Positions 1 through 10,150 of a stretch of DNA of 64,000 nt are shown here, piece by piece; the first letter of the stretch is position 1; every line of letters begins with the position of its first letter. The notes beneath the pieces are model-generated. The model made no database searches. It was not told the DNA's origin and was given only the letters and a program-made list of their open reading frames with translations. The DNA comes from CAJXNP01 sp050305935. GTDB taxonomy: Bacteria; Bacteroidota; Bacteroidia; Cytophagales; Cyclobacteriaceae. The stretch lies in NCBI GenBank assembly GCA_050305935.1, contig JBNLGG010000004.1, positions 72,954-136,953 of the forward strand. The letters are read 5' to 3'. The translations under genes and the position numbers were made by a program.

Positions 1-120
1 AACAAACTCACTATTTGAATGGGCAATCATTGCCAAATTAGCATAGATGCCCTCTGCAATCTCCTCTGACAGCTCAATATTAATTTGATTTGGATTCTTG
101 GGCTTCTTTGGCTCCTCCAT
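1..120 (-). CDS. DUF3467 family protein (3' part outside window)
   Basis: The reverse strand encodes the first 40 residues of a small acidic protein that begins MEEPKKPKNPNQINIELSEE and continues with a segment ending in NLAMIAHSNSEFV. This matches the N-terminus of DUF3467 proteins, which are about 100 residues and of unknown function. The reading frame runs off the left edge, so the gene is incomplete. Its ATG lies one base past the rpoC stop codon, so it is almost certainly co-transcribed with rpoC and perhaps translationally coupled to it. Family assignment is by recognition of the N-terminal pattern only. Confidence 0.8.
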   Translation of the reverse strand, partial: MEEPKKPKNPNQINIELSEEIAEGIYANLAMIAHSNSEFV

Positions 121-121
121 A

Positions 122-3100
122 TTAGTTTATTTCATCTACCTTTTCCTGAGCAAACTCTTCCTGAGATGCCACAAGTGAATCATATTCCTCCTGCGAAGAA
201 ACAATGATCTTCTTGTAATCTCTCATACCAGTACCCGCAGGAATCAAATGACCGACAATCACGTTTTCCTTCAAGCCAATAAGCTTATCTCGCTTACCTC
301 GTATCGAAGCTTCACTCAAAACCTTGGTCGTTTCCTGGAATGATGCAGCAGAAATAAAGCTTTCCGTTCCAAGAGATGCCTGTGTAATACCCTGTAATGT
401 TGGTCGAGATACAGCAGGTTGCGCTTCTCTTACCTTCACCTGCTTCAAATCCTTCCTTTTCAAGGTTGAATTTTCATCACGCAACCTCCTGGAACTGATA
501 ATCTGACCAGGTTTAAGGTTTTCTGAATCACCAGCATCTTCCACAACTTTCATATCAAGGATCGTATCATTCTCTTCCCTGAACAACCATTTGTCTACTA
601 CTTGTCCCGGAAGGAAATTAGTATCGCCCGCATCGATGATCTCTACCTTCTGCATCATTTGTCGTACAATCACTTCAATGTGCTTATCATTGATCTTAAC
701 ACCTTGAAGTCGGTATACCTCCTGAATTTCATTTACCAGGTATTCCTGTACCGCTGTAGGTCCTTTAATAGACAGGATATCGGCAGGAGTTATGGCTCCG
801 TCTGACATTGGCAGACCCGCCTTTACATAATCATTATCCTGCACCAGGATATGTTTTGAAAGAGGTACCATGTAACGTTTCTTAACTCCATCTTTGGATT
901 CGATAAAAATCTCTCTGTTACCTCTTTTGATTCCACCATAGGTAACCGCTCCATCAATTTCACTTACTACCGCAGGATTAGATGGGTTTCTTGCTTCAAA
1001 TAATTCCGTAACCCTTGGCAGACCTCCCGTGATGTCACGCGATTTTCCAATGGTACGTGGGATTTTGGCCAATACTTTACCGGATTTAACATCTAAACCT
1101 GCATTTACTGCCAAGTGAGCCCCCACTGGAATGTTATAGCTGATCTCATCATTTTTACCTTTTACAACTATCGCGGGGTTCTTCTTCTTATCTTTCGTTT
1201 CTATGATAACTTTTTCCCGGTGGCCGGTTTGTTCATCAGCAATCTCCTTAAAGGTGATGCTTTCTTCGATGGCATCAAATTCAATCTTACCGTCAATTTC
1301 GGAAAGGATGACCGCGTTGTAAGGATCCCAATTACAGATCTCAGCGCCTTTTTCAACTTTGTCACCTTCTTTTACTTTTAGGTATGCTCCGTAAGGAACG
1401 TGATTGCTAATCAGAACTTTCTTGGACTTAGGATCAACAATTTTTATTTCTCCTGATCGCCCCATTACTACTACAACAGCTTCACCTTCGTCGTTAGTTG
1501 TTTTGATTGTTCTAAGCTCATCAAATTCAATAACACCATCAAACTTTGCCTTTATATTTGCATCTACAGCAATGTTGGATGCAGTACCACCCACGTGGAA
1601 TGTTCTTAAAGTTAACTGAGTACCAGGCTCACCAATTGATTGGGCTGCGATTACTCCCACTGCTTCTCCTCTCTGAACAAGATTGCCCGTCGCCAGGTTT
1701 CTACCATAGCATCTGGCGCAGATACCTTGTTTGGTCTCGCATGTAAGAGCTGATCTGATTTCCACCTCCTCAATACTTGTATCATCGATTTTTTTAGCAA
1801 TTTCTTCAGTAATGTCAGTGTTTGCTGGAACAATTAGTTCATCAGAAATCGGATCAAAAACATCGTGTACAGTTACCCTTCCTAAAATTCTTTCTGAAAG
1901 CGGCTCTACGATATCTTCATTGTCTTTCAACGCTGTAACGACAATACCTCTCAATGTCCCGCAATCTTCCTCGTTAACTACCACATCCTGAGCCACGTCC
2001 ACAAGCCTCCTTGTCAGATAACCGGCGTCGGCTGTTTTAAGAGCGGTATCAGCAAGGCCTTTTCTTGCACCGTGTGTTGAGATGAAGTACTCGATCACGT
2101 CAAGACCTTCCTTAAAGTTAGATAGGATTGGGTTTTCAATGATCTCACCCACTGATCCCATCACATTCTTTTGAGGCTTAGCCATCAAGCCTCTCATCCC
2201 ACCGAGTTGTCGGATCTGCTCCCTGGAACCCCTCGCACCGGAGTGCATCATCATGTATATTGAGTTAAACCCTTGCTCATCGCTTTCCAACCTCTTCATC
2301 AAGGTTCCTGTGATTTGAGAGTTTACCCTCGTCCAGATGTCAATGACCTGGTTATACCTTTCATTATCGGTGATAAGACCCATATAGTAGTTATTCCAAA
2401 CACCATCGACTTCTTCCTTGGCGCTTACTACTAATTCATCTTTTTCTTTTGGAACAATGATATCACCAAGCCCCATGGAAAGACCGCCTTTGTAGGCAGA
2501 TTGGAAACCAAGCTCCTTGATATCATCCAGGAATTGAGCTGTTCTATCCATTCCCGAGATCTTAAACACTTCGGAGATGATCGTCTGAAGTTTCTTCTTT
2601 GTAAGGAGTTCATCGACATACCCCACTTCTTCAGGTATAAACTGGTTGAATAAAATTCTACCAGCTACTGTTTCTACTATTTTATTTTCTAATTCGCCAG
2701 CTTCATTTCTCACCTTCACCCTACACTTAATAAAAGCATGCTTAGAAATCTTGTTTTCATTCAAAGCAATGATTACTTCTTGTGGAGAGAAAAATGTAAG
2801 GCCTTCCCCGGCAATCGGGTGATCATCCGTACTCTTCCTACCTTTGGTCACATAATATAATCCAAGTACCATGTCTTGAGAAGGAACGGCAATAGGTGCC
2901 CCATTCGCTGGGTTTAATATGTTGTGAGAAGAGAGCATCAACAGAGATGCTTCAAGAATAGCTTCCTGCCCAAGTGGAACGTGAACAGCCATCTGGTCAC
3001 CGTCAAAGTCGGCGTTAAATGCCGTACAAGCGAGCGGGTGAAGCTGGATTGCCTTTCCTTCAATCAGTTTTGGCTGGAAAGCCTGGATACCTAATCGGTG

Positions 3101-4429
3101 CAGTGTCGGAGCCCTGTTCAACATGACGGGATGTCCTTTCAATACATTCTCAAGAATATCCCAAACAACTGGGTCTTTCCGGTCAACTATTTTTTTAGCA
3201 GACTTAACTGTCTTTACAATTCCCCTTTCAATCAGTTTCCTGATGATAAATGGCTTGTAAAGCTCGGCCGCCATATTTTTAGGCAAACCGCACTCGTGCA
3301 TTTTTAATTCCGGACCAACCACTATTACAGATCGACCAGAATAATCCACCCTTTTACCCAATAAGTTCTGACGGAACCGACCTTGCTTTCCTTTAAGCAT
3401 ATCACTTAAAGATTTCAAAGCCCTGTTTCCATCCGACCTTACCGCATTTACTTTCCTTGAGTTATCAAATAGCGAATCAACCGCTTCCTGAAGCATCCTC
3501 TTTTCGTTTCGCAGAATAACTTCCGGAGCTTTGATATCAATTAGTCTCTTTAGTCGGTTATTTCTTATGATAACCCTTCTGTAAAGGTCATTCAAATCAG
3601 AAGTGGCAAACCTTCCACCGTCTAGTGGAACCAATGGCCTCAATTCTGGTGGAATTACCGGCACCATCCTTATTACCATCCACTCCGGCCTATTTTCGAT
3701 TCTTGTTCTGGCATCCCTGAAAGCTTCCACCACTTTCAACCTCTTAAGAGCTTCCGCTTTCCTTTGCTGGGAAGTATCGGTAGCCGCCTGGTGTCTCAGG
3801 CTATACGAAAGGTCATCCAGATCAATTCTTGAAAGCAACATTTCAAGCGCTTCAGCACCCATCTTAGCGATGAACTTGTTCGGGTCATCGTCATCCAATT
3901 GCTGATTCTCCCTCGGAAGCTTGTCAAGGATATCAAGGTATTCATCTTCGGTAAGGAAATCCATGTAGTTGATACCATCTTCTTCCTTAACACCGGCTTG
4001 AATTACCACGTACCGCTCATAATAAATAATCTGATCCAGCTTCTTAGTAGGAAGACCAAGAAGATATCCTATTTTGTTAGGCAATGACCGGAAATACCAA
4101 ATATGCGCAACGGGAACCACTAGTTCGATATGACCCATGCGCTCTCTTCGAACTTTCTTCTCAGTCACTTCCACGCCGCATCGGTCGCAGATAATACCTT
4201 TATACCTGATTCTTTTATACTTACCACAATGACATTCCCAATCCTTTACAGGACCGAAAATCCGTTCACAGAATAAACCACCCATTTCAGGCTTGTACGT
4301 TCTGTAATTGATGGTCTCCGGTTGAGTTACCTCACCATGGGAGCTTTCCAGAATTGACTCAGGAGAAGCAAGACTTATTGTGATATTATTAAAGTCGCTT
4401 TTTATTTTTTTATTTTTTCTAAATGCCAT
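122..4429 (-). CDS. rpoC: DNA-directed RNA polymerase subunit beta'
   Basis: This is the 1435-residue catalytic largest subunit of RNA polymerase. The N-terminal zinc site is visible as CHCGKYKRIRYKGIICDRCG, and the absolutely conserved active-site loop NADFDGDQMAVH supplies the three aspartates that hold the catalytic Mg2+. A second zinc site (CETKQGICARCYGR) and the trigger-loop/bridge region (GEPGTQLTLRTFHVGG) follow in normal order. Length is in the usual range for Bacteroidota. The gene is 36 bases downstream of rpoB and ends one base before the DUF3467 start. No frameshift or missing motif was seen. Confidence 0.99.
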   Translation of the reverse strand: MAFRKNKKIKSDFNNITISLASPESILESSHGEVTQPETINYRTYKPEMGGLFCERIFGPVKDWECHCGKYKRIRYKGIICDRCGVEVTEKKVRRERMGHIELVVPVAHIWYFRSLPNKIGYLLGLPTKKLDQIIYYERYVVIQAGVKEEDGINYMDFLTEDEYLDILDKLPRENQQLDDDDPNKFIAKMGAEALEMLLSRIDLDDLSYSLRHQAATDTSQQRKAEALKRLKVVEAFRDARTRIENRPEWMVIRMVPVIPPELRPLVPLDGGRFATSDLNDLYRRVIIRNNRLKRLIDIKAPEVILRNEKRMLQEAVDSLFDNSRKVNAVRSDGNRALKSLSDMLKGKQGRFRQNLLGKRVDYSGRSVIVVGPELKMHECGLPKNMAAELYKPFIIRKLIERGIVKTVKSAKKIVDRKDPVVWDILENVLKGHPVMLNRAPTLHRLGIQAFQPKLIEGKAIQLHPLACTAFNADFDGDQMAVHVPLGQEAILEASLLMLSSHNILNPANGAPIAVPSQDMVLGLYYVTKGRKSTDDHPIAGEGLTFFSPQEVIIALNENKISKHAFIKCRVKVRNEAGELENKIVETVAGRILFNQFIPEEVGYVDELLTKKKLQTIISEVFKISGMDRTAQFLDDIKELGFQSAYKGGLSMGLGDIIVPKEKDELVVSAKEEVDGVWNNYYMGLITDNERYNQVIDIWTRVNSQITGTLMKRLESDEQGFNSIYMMMHSGARGSREQIRQLGGMRGLMAKPQKNVMGSVGEIIENPILSNFKEGLDVIEYFISTHGARKGLADTALKTADAGYLTRRLVDVAQDVVVNEEDCGTLRGIVVTALKDNEDIVEPLSERILGRVTVHDVFDPISDELIVPANTDITEEIAKKIDDTSIEEVEIRSALTCETKQGICARCYGRNLATGNLVQRGEAVGVIAAQSIGEPGTQLTLRTFHVGGTASNIAVDANIKAKFDGVIEFDELRTIKTTNDEGEAVVVVMGRSGEIKIVDPKSKKVLISNHVPYGAYLKVKEGDKVEKGAEICNWDPYNAVILSEIDGKIEFDAIEESITFKEIADEQTGHREKVIIETKDKKKNPAIVVKGKNDEISYNIPVGAHLAVNAGLDVKSGKVLAKIPRTIGKSRDITGGLPRVTELFEARNPSNPAVVSEIDGAVTYGGIKRGNREIFIESKDGVKKRYMVPLSKHILVQDNDYVKAGLPMSDGAITPADILSIKGPTAVQEYLVNEIQEVYRLQGVKINDKHIEVIVRQMMQKVEIIDAGDTNFLPGQVVDKWLFREENDTILDMKVVEDAGDSENLKPGQIISSRRLRDENSTLKRKDLKQVKVREAQPAVSRPTLQGITQASLGTESFISAASFQETTKVLSEASIRGKRDKLIGLKENVIVGHLIPAGTGMRDYKKIIVSSQEEYDSLVASQEEFAQEKVDEIN

Positions 4430-4465
4430 AATAGAATTTATTTATATAGGCCGTAAAGGCATTTA

Positions 4466-7400
4466 TTAATCTAAAGTAATTTCTAATGCTAACCCTCTTA
4501 ATTCGTGAACCAATACATTGAATGATTCAGGAACATTTGGCTTGATCATGTTGTCACCTTTTACAATGGCTTCGTAGGCTTTTGCCCTTCCGACCACATC
4601 ATCGGATTTAACCGTCAACATCTCTTGAAGAACATTGGCAGCACCAAAGGCTTCGAGCGCCCACACTTCCATCTCACCGAACCTCTGACCACCAAATTGC
4701 GCTTTACCACCAAGCGGCTGTTGTGTAATCAAAGAGTATGGTCCGATAGAACGAGCATGCATCTTGTCATCTACCAAGTGACCCAGCTTCAGCATATAAA
4801 TTATACCCACGGTTACTGGTTGATCAAATTTATCTCCTGTCAACCCATCATATAAGTATGTCCTGCCAAGCTTGGGTAGTTTCGCTTCTTTCAATTCACT
4901 TTCAACTTCTGCAAGACTGGCACCGTCAAAAATTGGTGTAGCATACTTTCTTCCTAATTTTTCACCAGCCCAGGCAAGGACAGTCTCATAAATCTGACCT
5001 ATGTTCATCCTGGAAGGTACACCGAGTGGGTTAAGCACTATATCAACCGGGGTTCCATCTTCCATAAACGGCATATCTTCTTCCCGAACGATTTTGGCTA
5101 CTACACCCTTGTTACCGTGTCGGCCTGCCATTTTATCACCTACCTTTAGCTTCCTTTTCTTGGCGACATACACTTTGGCAAGCTGGACAATTCCCGCAGG
5201 CAATTCATCACCCACTTCCAAGGTAAATCTCTCTCTTTTAAATTTACCAGCCACTTCATTTCTGGCGTTGCTGTAAGACTTCACTAACCGGACGATTAGA
5301 CCGTTGGTTTTCTCATCATCAGTCCAATTGTCCAAAAGCACATCGCTAATCAAGCTGGCTTCCTCGGGGACATTGTATGTACTATCGTCCCTGTAGACAT
5401 TCCTTTCTGGAAATAAATTCTCCTCAATGACCTTCGAAGTGAATTTTACACCTTTGCTAACAAGCTCATCACCAAATTTATGCTTAACTCCCTGACTGAC
5501 TTTGCCATCAAGTAATGCGGCAAGTTTGGTAATCATTCTTGCCCTTATGCCCAGCAGATCCTTGGAATACTTATTTTTCAATGTTTCCACGTCCCTCTTC
5601 GCCTGAGCTCTGAGTTCCTTGTCTTTCTTAGGCCTAGAGAACAATTTAGTCTCAATAACTACTCCATCCAATGATGGAGGCGCTTTCATCGATGCATCTT
5701 TAACATCACCAGCTTTATCCCCAAAAATTGCCCGAAGCAATTTTTCTTCAGGGGTAGGGTCGGTCTCTCCTTTCGGTGTGATTTTACCAATAAGAATATC
5801 ACCTTCTTTTATTTCTGCGCCAATGCGGATGATGCCATTCTCATCTAGGTTTTTAACAGCTTCTTCAGAAACGTTCGGGATTTCTGAGGTTAGTTCCTCC
5901 TCTCCTCGTTTCGTGTCTCTCACTTCCAACTCAAATTCCTCAACGTGGATTGAAGTAAAGATGTCGTCTCTCACCACCTTTTCAGAGATTACAATCGCAT
6001 CCTCAAAGTTATATCCCTGCCATGGCATGAACGCTACTTTCAGGTTTCTTCCAAGCGCAAGCTCGCCGCCCTCGGTTGCATACCCTTCACAAAGGACCGT
6101 TCCCTTGCTCACCTTGTCACCTTTTTTCACAATTGGCTTTAGGTTTATACAAGTGTCTTGGTTAGTTCGCTTGAATTTTATCAGATCGTAGGTTTTAACA
6201 TCATCGTTAAAACTGGTCATTTCCTCATCCTTGGAGAGGTTGTATTTAACAATAATTTTATTGGAATCGACAAAATCTATTTCTCCTTCATTTTCTGCCA
6301 AAACAAGCGTCCTACTATCAATAGCGACCCTTCCTTCAAGACCGGTACCAACGATTGGTGCCTGAGGTTTTAGTAAAGGAACCGCCTGACGTTGCATGTT
6401 AGATCCCATAAGGGCACGGTTTGCATCGTCGTGCTCTAGGAATGGAATTAGCGATGCAGCCACAGAAACGATCTGGTTCGGCGCAACATCCATGTATGTG
6501 ATCTTATCATTGTCCATAACGGGGAAGTCGCCCTCATACCTTGCTTTTACCTTTTCATTTTCGAATTTTCCATTGTCGCTTAAAGGTGCGTTAGCCTGCG
6601 CAATGAAATGAGTATCTTCTTCTTCGGCCGTGAGGTAAATAACGTTTCCTGACATATCTACCTTGCCGTCTTTGGCTGTTCTGTACGGGGTTTCTATGAA
6701 TCCCATATCATTTACTTTGGCATGAACGCAAAGCGATGAAATAAGGCCAATGTTGGGTCCTTCTGGTGTTTCAATCGTACAAAGCCTTCCGTAGTGAGTA
6801 TAGTGCACGTCTCTAACCTCAAATCCAGCTCGCTCTCGTGAAAGACCACCTGGACCTAAGGCTGACATTCTTCTTTTATGAGTTATTTCAGCCAATGGGT
6901 TTGTTTGATCCATAAACTGTGATAACTGATTCGTTCCGAAGAATGAATTTATAACAGAAGATAAAGTCCGCGCATTGATCAGGTCAACAGGCTTAAAGTC
7001 CTCGTTGTCCCTGACGTTCATTCTCTCCTTGATAGTTCTTGCCATTCTCGCAAGACCAACACCAAATTGTGAGTATAATTGTTCACCTACTGTTCTAACC
7101 CTTCTATTGCTTAAGTGGTCAATATCATCCACCACCGCTTTTGAGTTGATAAGTCCAATCAGGTATTTTACAATTTCGATAATATCCGGCTTGGTTAGAA
7201 CCTTTACATCAGACTCGATTTCCAAACCTAATTTTTTGTTTATTCTATATCTTCCTACCTCTCCAAGATCATATCTCTTATCGCTGAAAAATAGGTTTTG
7301 AATAATCTCCCTTGCTGTTGCTTCATCAGGAGCCTCGGTATTTCTCAGCTGTCTATAGATTTGCTCGACAGCTTCTTTTTCTGAGTTTGAATTATCCTTT

Positions 7401-8338
7401 TGAAGTGTGTTGTAAATTATTTGATAATCTGCAATGTTTATGTCTTCCCTATGCAGAATTATTGACTTTGTCGAGGAGTCAACAATTGTATCAACATCTT
7501 CTTCTGACAAAACTGAATCTCTTTCTAACAATACCTCATTCCTGTCGATAGAAACAACCTCACCGGTGTCTTCATCAACAAAGTCTTCAGTCCAGGTTTT
7601 TAATACCCTGGCGGCAAGTTTTCTTCCGATTACCTTTTTTAAATTCTTTTCGGTGGCTTCTACCTCCTCTGACAGACCAAAAAGATCTAATATTTCTTTA
7701 TCTGAACCGTAACCAATCGACCTAAGAAGTGTGGTTACCGGAAACTTTTTCTTTCTGTCAATATATGCATACATCACATTATTGACGTCTGTCGCAAATT
7801 CTATCCAGGAACCTTTAAATGGAATTATTCTGGCAGAATAAAGAATCGTGCCATTGGTATGTTTGCTTTGAGCAAAGAAAACACCTGGAGATCTGTGTAG
7901 CTGAGATACGATTACTCTCTCAGCTCCATTTATAACGAAAGAACCTTTTTTGGTCATGTATGGGATGTTACCCAAGAAAACCTCTTGCTCTATCGTCTCA
8001 AAATCTTCATTATCCGCATCATTACACGACAATCTTAATTTTGCTTTTAAAGGTACGGAATAGGTTAATCCCCTGTCACCACACTCATTAACTGAATATT
8101 TAGGAGGATCAATTGTATAATCGATGAATTCCAAAACAAAATTTTCACGACTGTCGGATATAGGGAAGTTTTCACAAAAAACTTTATATAGTCCTTCGTT
8201 TGTCCTTTTCTCAGCTGGAGTATCAAGCTGAAAGAAATCTTTGAAAGATTTCATTTGTACTTCTAGGAAATCAGGATAGTCTCTGATAGTTTTGATAGAA
8301 GCGAAATTTTTTCTCTCAGTTGTTTTCAAAGTAGCCAA
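4466..8338 (-). CDS. rpoB: DNA-directed RNA polymerase subunit beta
   Basis: This 1290-residue subunit forms the other half of the RNA polymerase active-site cleft. The rifampicin-binding region is intact, with the order FFGTNQLSQFMDQTNPL, THKRRMSALGPGGLSRERAG and the invariant GRLCTIETPEGPNIGL. Residues corresponding to the common resistance positions (the D of FMDQ, the H of THKRR, the S of GLSRER) are wild type, so no sign of rifampicin resistance is seen here. The C-terminus has the conserved GGKAQFGGQRFGEMEVWALE. It lies between rplL and rpoC, with a 146-base gap before it that holds a hairpin. Confidence 0.99.
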   Translation of the reverse strand: MATLKTTERKNFASIKTIRDYPDFLEVQMKSFKDFFQLDTPAEKRTNEGLYKVFCENFPISDSRENFVLEFIDYTIDPPKYSVNECGDRGLTYSVPLKAKLRLSCNDADNEDFETIEQEVFLGNIPYMTKKGSFVINGAERVIVSQLHRSPGVFFAQSKHTNGTILYSARIIPFKGSWIEFATDVNNVMYAYIDRKKKFPVTTLLRSIGYGSDKEILDLFGLSEEVEATEKNLKKVIGRKLAARVLKTWTEDFVDEDTGEVVSIDRNEVLLERDSVLSEEDVDTIVDSSTKSIILHREDINIADYQIIYNTLQKDNSNSEKEAVEQIYRQLRNTEAPDEATAREIIQNLFFSDKRYDLGEVGRYRINKKLGLEIESDVKVLTKPDIIEIVKYLIGLINSKAVVDDIDHLSNRRVRTVGEQLYSQFGVGLARMARTIKERMNVRDNEDFKPVDLINARTLSSVINSFFGTNQLSQFMDQTNPLAEITHKRRMSALGPGGLSRERAGFEVRDVHYTHYGRLCTIETPEGPNIGLISSLCVHAKVNDMGFIETPYRTAKDGKVDMSGNVIYLTAEEEDTHFIAQANAPLSDNGKFENEKVKARYEGDFPVMDNDKITYMDVAPNQIVSVAASLIPFLEHDDANRALMGSNMQRQAVPLLKPQAPIVGTGLEGRVAIDSRTLVLAENEGEIDFVDSNKIIVKYNLSKDEEMTSFNDDVKTYDLIKFKRTNQDTCINLKPIVKKGDKVSKGTVLCEGYATEGGELALGRNLKVAFMPWQGYNFEDAIVISEKVVRDDIFTSIHVEEFELEVRDTKRGEEELTSEIPNVSEEAVKNLDENGIIRIGAEIKEGDILIGKITPKGETDPTPEEKLLRAIFGDKAGDVKDASMKAPPSLDGVVIETKLFSRPKKDKELRAQAKRDVETLKNKYSKDLLGIRARMITKLAALLDGKVSQGVKHKFGDELVSKGVKFTSKVIEENLFPERNVYRDDSTYNVPEEASLISDVLLDNWTDDEKTNGLIVRLVKSYSNARNEVAGKFKRERFTLEVGDELPAGIVQLAKVYVAKKRKLKVGDKMAGRHGNKGVVAKIVREEDMPFMEDGTPVDIVLNPLGVPSRMNIGQIYETVLAWAGEKLGRKYATPIFDGASLAEVESELKEAKLPKLGRTYLYDGLTGDKFDQPVTVGIIYMLKLGHLVDDKMHARSIGPYSLITQQPLGGKAQFGGQRFGEMEVWALEAFGAANVLQEMLTVKSDDVVGRAKAYEAIVKGDNMIKPNVPESFNVLVHELRGLALEITLD

Positions 8339-8410
8339 AATTTTAGCTTTTAAAGTGAAATTAATTATTGATTTAAATCAAAATCAATGGAATGAGTATA
8401 AACAGGAAAA

Positions 8411-8441
8411 GACCTGACTCCAAAATTGTTGGGGCCAGGCC
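8411..8441 (-). terminator. Hairpin between rplL and rpoB, probable attenuator
   Basis: On the minus strand an 11-base-pair imperfect stem (GGCCTGGCCCC against GGAGTCAGGTC, two G-U pairs and one mismatch) closes a loop of about 9 bases and is followed by TTTTCCTGTTT. It sits in the only sizeable gap of the ribosomal-protein/RNA-polymerase operon. A partial terminator between rplL and rpoB is classical in enterobacteria and lowers polymerase relative to ribosomal protein output. The weak U-tract suggests partial read-through rather than full termination. Confidence 0.55.
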
Positions 8442-8484
8442 AATTTTTTTCAAATTGACGAAAGCTGTCCTACCGTCGTCAAAT

Positions 8485-8865
8485 TTATTTAAGTTCTACT
8501 TCAGCGCCAGCTTCTTCTAAGTCTTTCTTAAGACCTTCAGCTTCGTCCTTAGCGATACCCTCTTTGATTGGGTTTGGAGCGCCGTCAACTAAATCTTTAG
8601 CTTCTTTAAGTCCTAAACCAGTCAATTCCTTAACTGTTTTTACTACTTTTAATTTGTTAGCACCTGCTGATTTCAAGATTACGTCAAAAGAAGTTTTTTC
8701 TTCTGCTGCACCTGCATCTCCACCACCTGCTGCTGCCATTACTGCTACCGGAGCTGCTGCTGCTGGCTCGATACCATATTCATTTTTTAGAATATCAGCC
8801 AATTCATTTACTTCTTTTACAGTAAGATTAACCAGCTGTTCAGCGAATTCTTTTAAGTCTGCCAT
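8485..8865 (-). CDS. rplL: 50S ribosomal protein L7/L12
   Basis: This 126-residue acidic stalk protein recruits translational GTPases to the ribosome. An N-terminal dimerisation domain (to about residue 35) is followed by the Ala/Gly-rich hinge (PVAVMAAAGGGDAGAA) and the C-terminal factor-binding domain with the diagnostic KTVKELTGLGLKEAKDLVD helix and a VELK end. Length is normal. It follows rplJ by 31 bases, the usual L10-L7/L12 pairing. Expression relative to rpoB is probably set by the hairpin downstream. Confidence 0.98.
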   Translation of the reverse strand: MADLKEFAEQLVNLTVKEVNELADILKNEYGIEPAAAAPVAVMAAAGGGDAGAAEEKTSFDVILKSAGANKLKVVKTVKELTGLGLKEAKDLVDGAPNPIKEGIAKDEAEGLKKDLEEAGAEVELK

Positions 8866-8896
8866 TTTTACTTTTAATTAATTTTCTACCAATTTT

Positions 8897-9430
8897 TTAT
8901 GATCGCTCAGAAAGCGTTTTTACAATACCTGCCAATTTGTGTTCTCCACTTTGAAGTGCAGAAATAACATTCTTAGCTGGTGATTGCAGTAAGCCGATAA
9001 CTTCTGCTATAAGCTCAGTCTTAGACTTAAGACTACTTAGTGAGTCTAACTGATTTTCACCAATAAAGAGATCTGTATCGATGGAAGCACCCTTTAATAA
9101 TGGTTTATTGTCTAATCCTGCGGACTTTCTGAACTCTTTAATGATTTTAGCAGGAAGGTTTCCACTTTCCGGGGAAAACATAATTCCTGTAAAACCTTTT
9201 AATACAGCTCCATCAAAGGAAGAATAGTCTGTATCAAGCTTCTCAAGGGCTTTCTTTATCAAAGTGTTCTTAACCACTTTATATCCTACACCCTTCTTAT
9301 GACAAAGACGACGAAAATTATTAACCTGCGCTACTGTAAGTCCAGAAGCATCAGTTAAATAGAAATTAATGTTATTATTAAAATCCTCTAATAACTCGTC
9401 GACTACCTGTATTTTTTCTTCTCTAGTCAT
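8897..9430 (-). CDS. rplJ: 50S ribosomal protein L10
   Basis: A 177-residue protein starting MTREEKIQVVDELLEDFNNN. It anchors the L7/L12 dimers to the ribosomal stalk and in many bacteria autoregulates the rplJL mRNA. The conserved N-terminal rRNA-binding part has the YKVVKNTLIKKAL segment, and the C-terminal helix that binds L7/L12 dimers ends the protein (LAGIVKTLSERS). It is flanked by rplA and rplL in the standard order with a gap of only 8 bases to rplA. Confidence 0.98.
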   Translation of the reverse strand: MTREEKIQVVDELLEDFNNNINFYLTDASGLTVAQVNNFRRLCHKKGVGYKVVKNTLIKKALEKLDTDYSSFDGAVLKGFTGIMFSPESGNLPAKIIKEFRKSAGLDNKPLLKGASIDTDLFIGENQLDSLSSLKSKTELIAEVIGLLQSPAKNVISALQSGEHKLAGIVKTLSERS

Positions 9431-9438
9431 TTTCTTAA

Positions 9439-10137
9439 TTATAATCCGGAAATGCTACTTTTATCAATTGACACGCTTGGACTCATAGTCGTTGACAAAA
9501 AAATGCTTTTAAAATAAGTGCCTTTAGAGGAAGCAGGCTTCAACTTATTCACAGTGTTGATTATTTCAATGGCATTGTCAGCTATTTTATTAGCATCAAA
9601 AGACGCTTTGCCTATGCTTGTATGTATGATTCCAAATTTGTCTACTTTAAAGTCAATCTTACCAGATTTAACTTCATTGACCGCCTTTCCTACTTCGAGG
9701 GTAACAGTACCAGCTTTTGGATTAGGCATCAACCCTCTTGGACCTAAAAACCTTCCAAGTTTACCGACTTTAGCCATAACAGTTGGCATTGTGATGATGA
9801 CATCAAAGTCTAACCAACCACCTTCAATTTCTTTGATTTTATCATCCAGGCCAACGTAGTCAGCACCGGCATCTTTCGCTTCCTGTTCCTTATCAGGAGT
9901 ACACAACACCAATACCCTTACATCTTTACCAGTTCCATGAGGAAGTGCTACTACGCCACGCACCATTTGGTCTGCTTTACGAGGATCTACTCCTAGTCTG
10001 ATATCGATATCAACCGAAGAATCAAATTTTGTAGAAGAGATTTCCTTCAGCATTTTTGATGCTTCCGCAATATTATATTGCTTGGTAAGATCAAATTTCT
10101 CTTTTATCGCTTTTTGTTTTTTTGTAAGCTTTGCCAT
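9439..10137 (-). CDS. rplA: 50S ribosomal protein L1
   Basis: A 232-residue L1-stalk protein that controls exit of deacylated tRNA from the E site. Characteristic segments are VDIDIRLGVDPRKADQMVRG, LPHGTGKDVRVLVLC, and the signature GPRGLMPNPKAGTV. Length is normal. It lies 13 bases downstream of rplK and 8 bases upstream of rplJ. In other bacteria L1 represses the rplKA transcript. No leader resembling that operator could be confirmed by eye here. Confidence 0.98.
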   Translation of the reverse strand: MAKLTKKQKAIKEKFDLTKQYNIAEASKMLKEISSTKFDSSVDIDIRLGVDPRKADQMVRGVVALPHGTGKDVRVLVLCTPDKEQEAKDAGADYVGLDDKIKEIEGGWLDFDVIITMPTVMAKVGKLGRFLGPRGLMPNPKAGTVTLEVGKAVNEVKSGKIDFKVDKFGIIHTSIGKASFDANKIADNAIEIINTVNKLKPASSKGTYFKSIFLSTTMSPSVSIDKSSISGL

Positions 10138-10150
10138 TTTCTACAAATAT

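Noticed and set aside
5619..6191. 190-codon open frame on the plus strand opposite rpoB
   Set aside because: It is antisense to a highly conserved gene, is serine-rich and has no domain. It is a shadow of rpoB codon use.
8564..8881. Plus-strand frame of 105 codons opposite rplL
   Set aside because: It is the mirror of the Ala/Gly/Lys-rich L7/L12 coding sequence.
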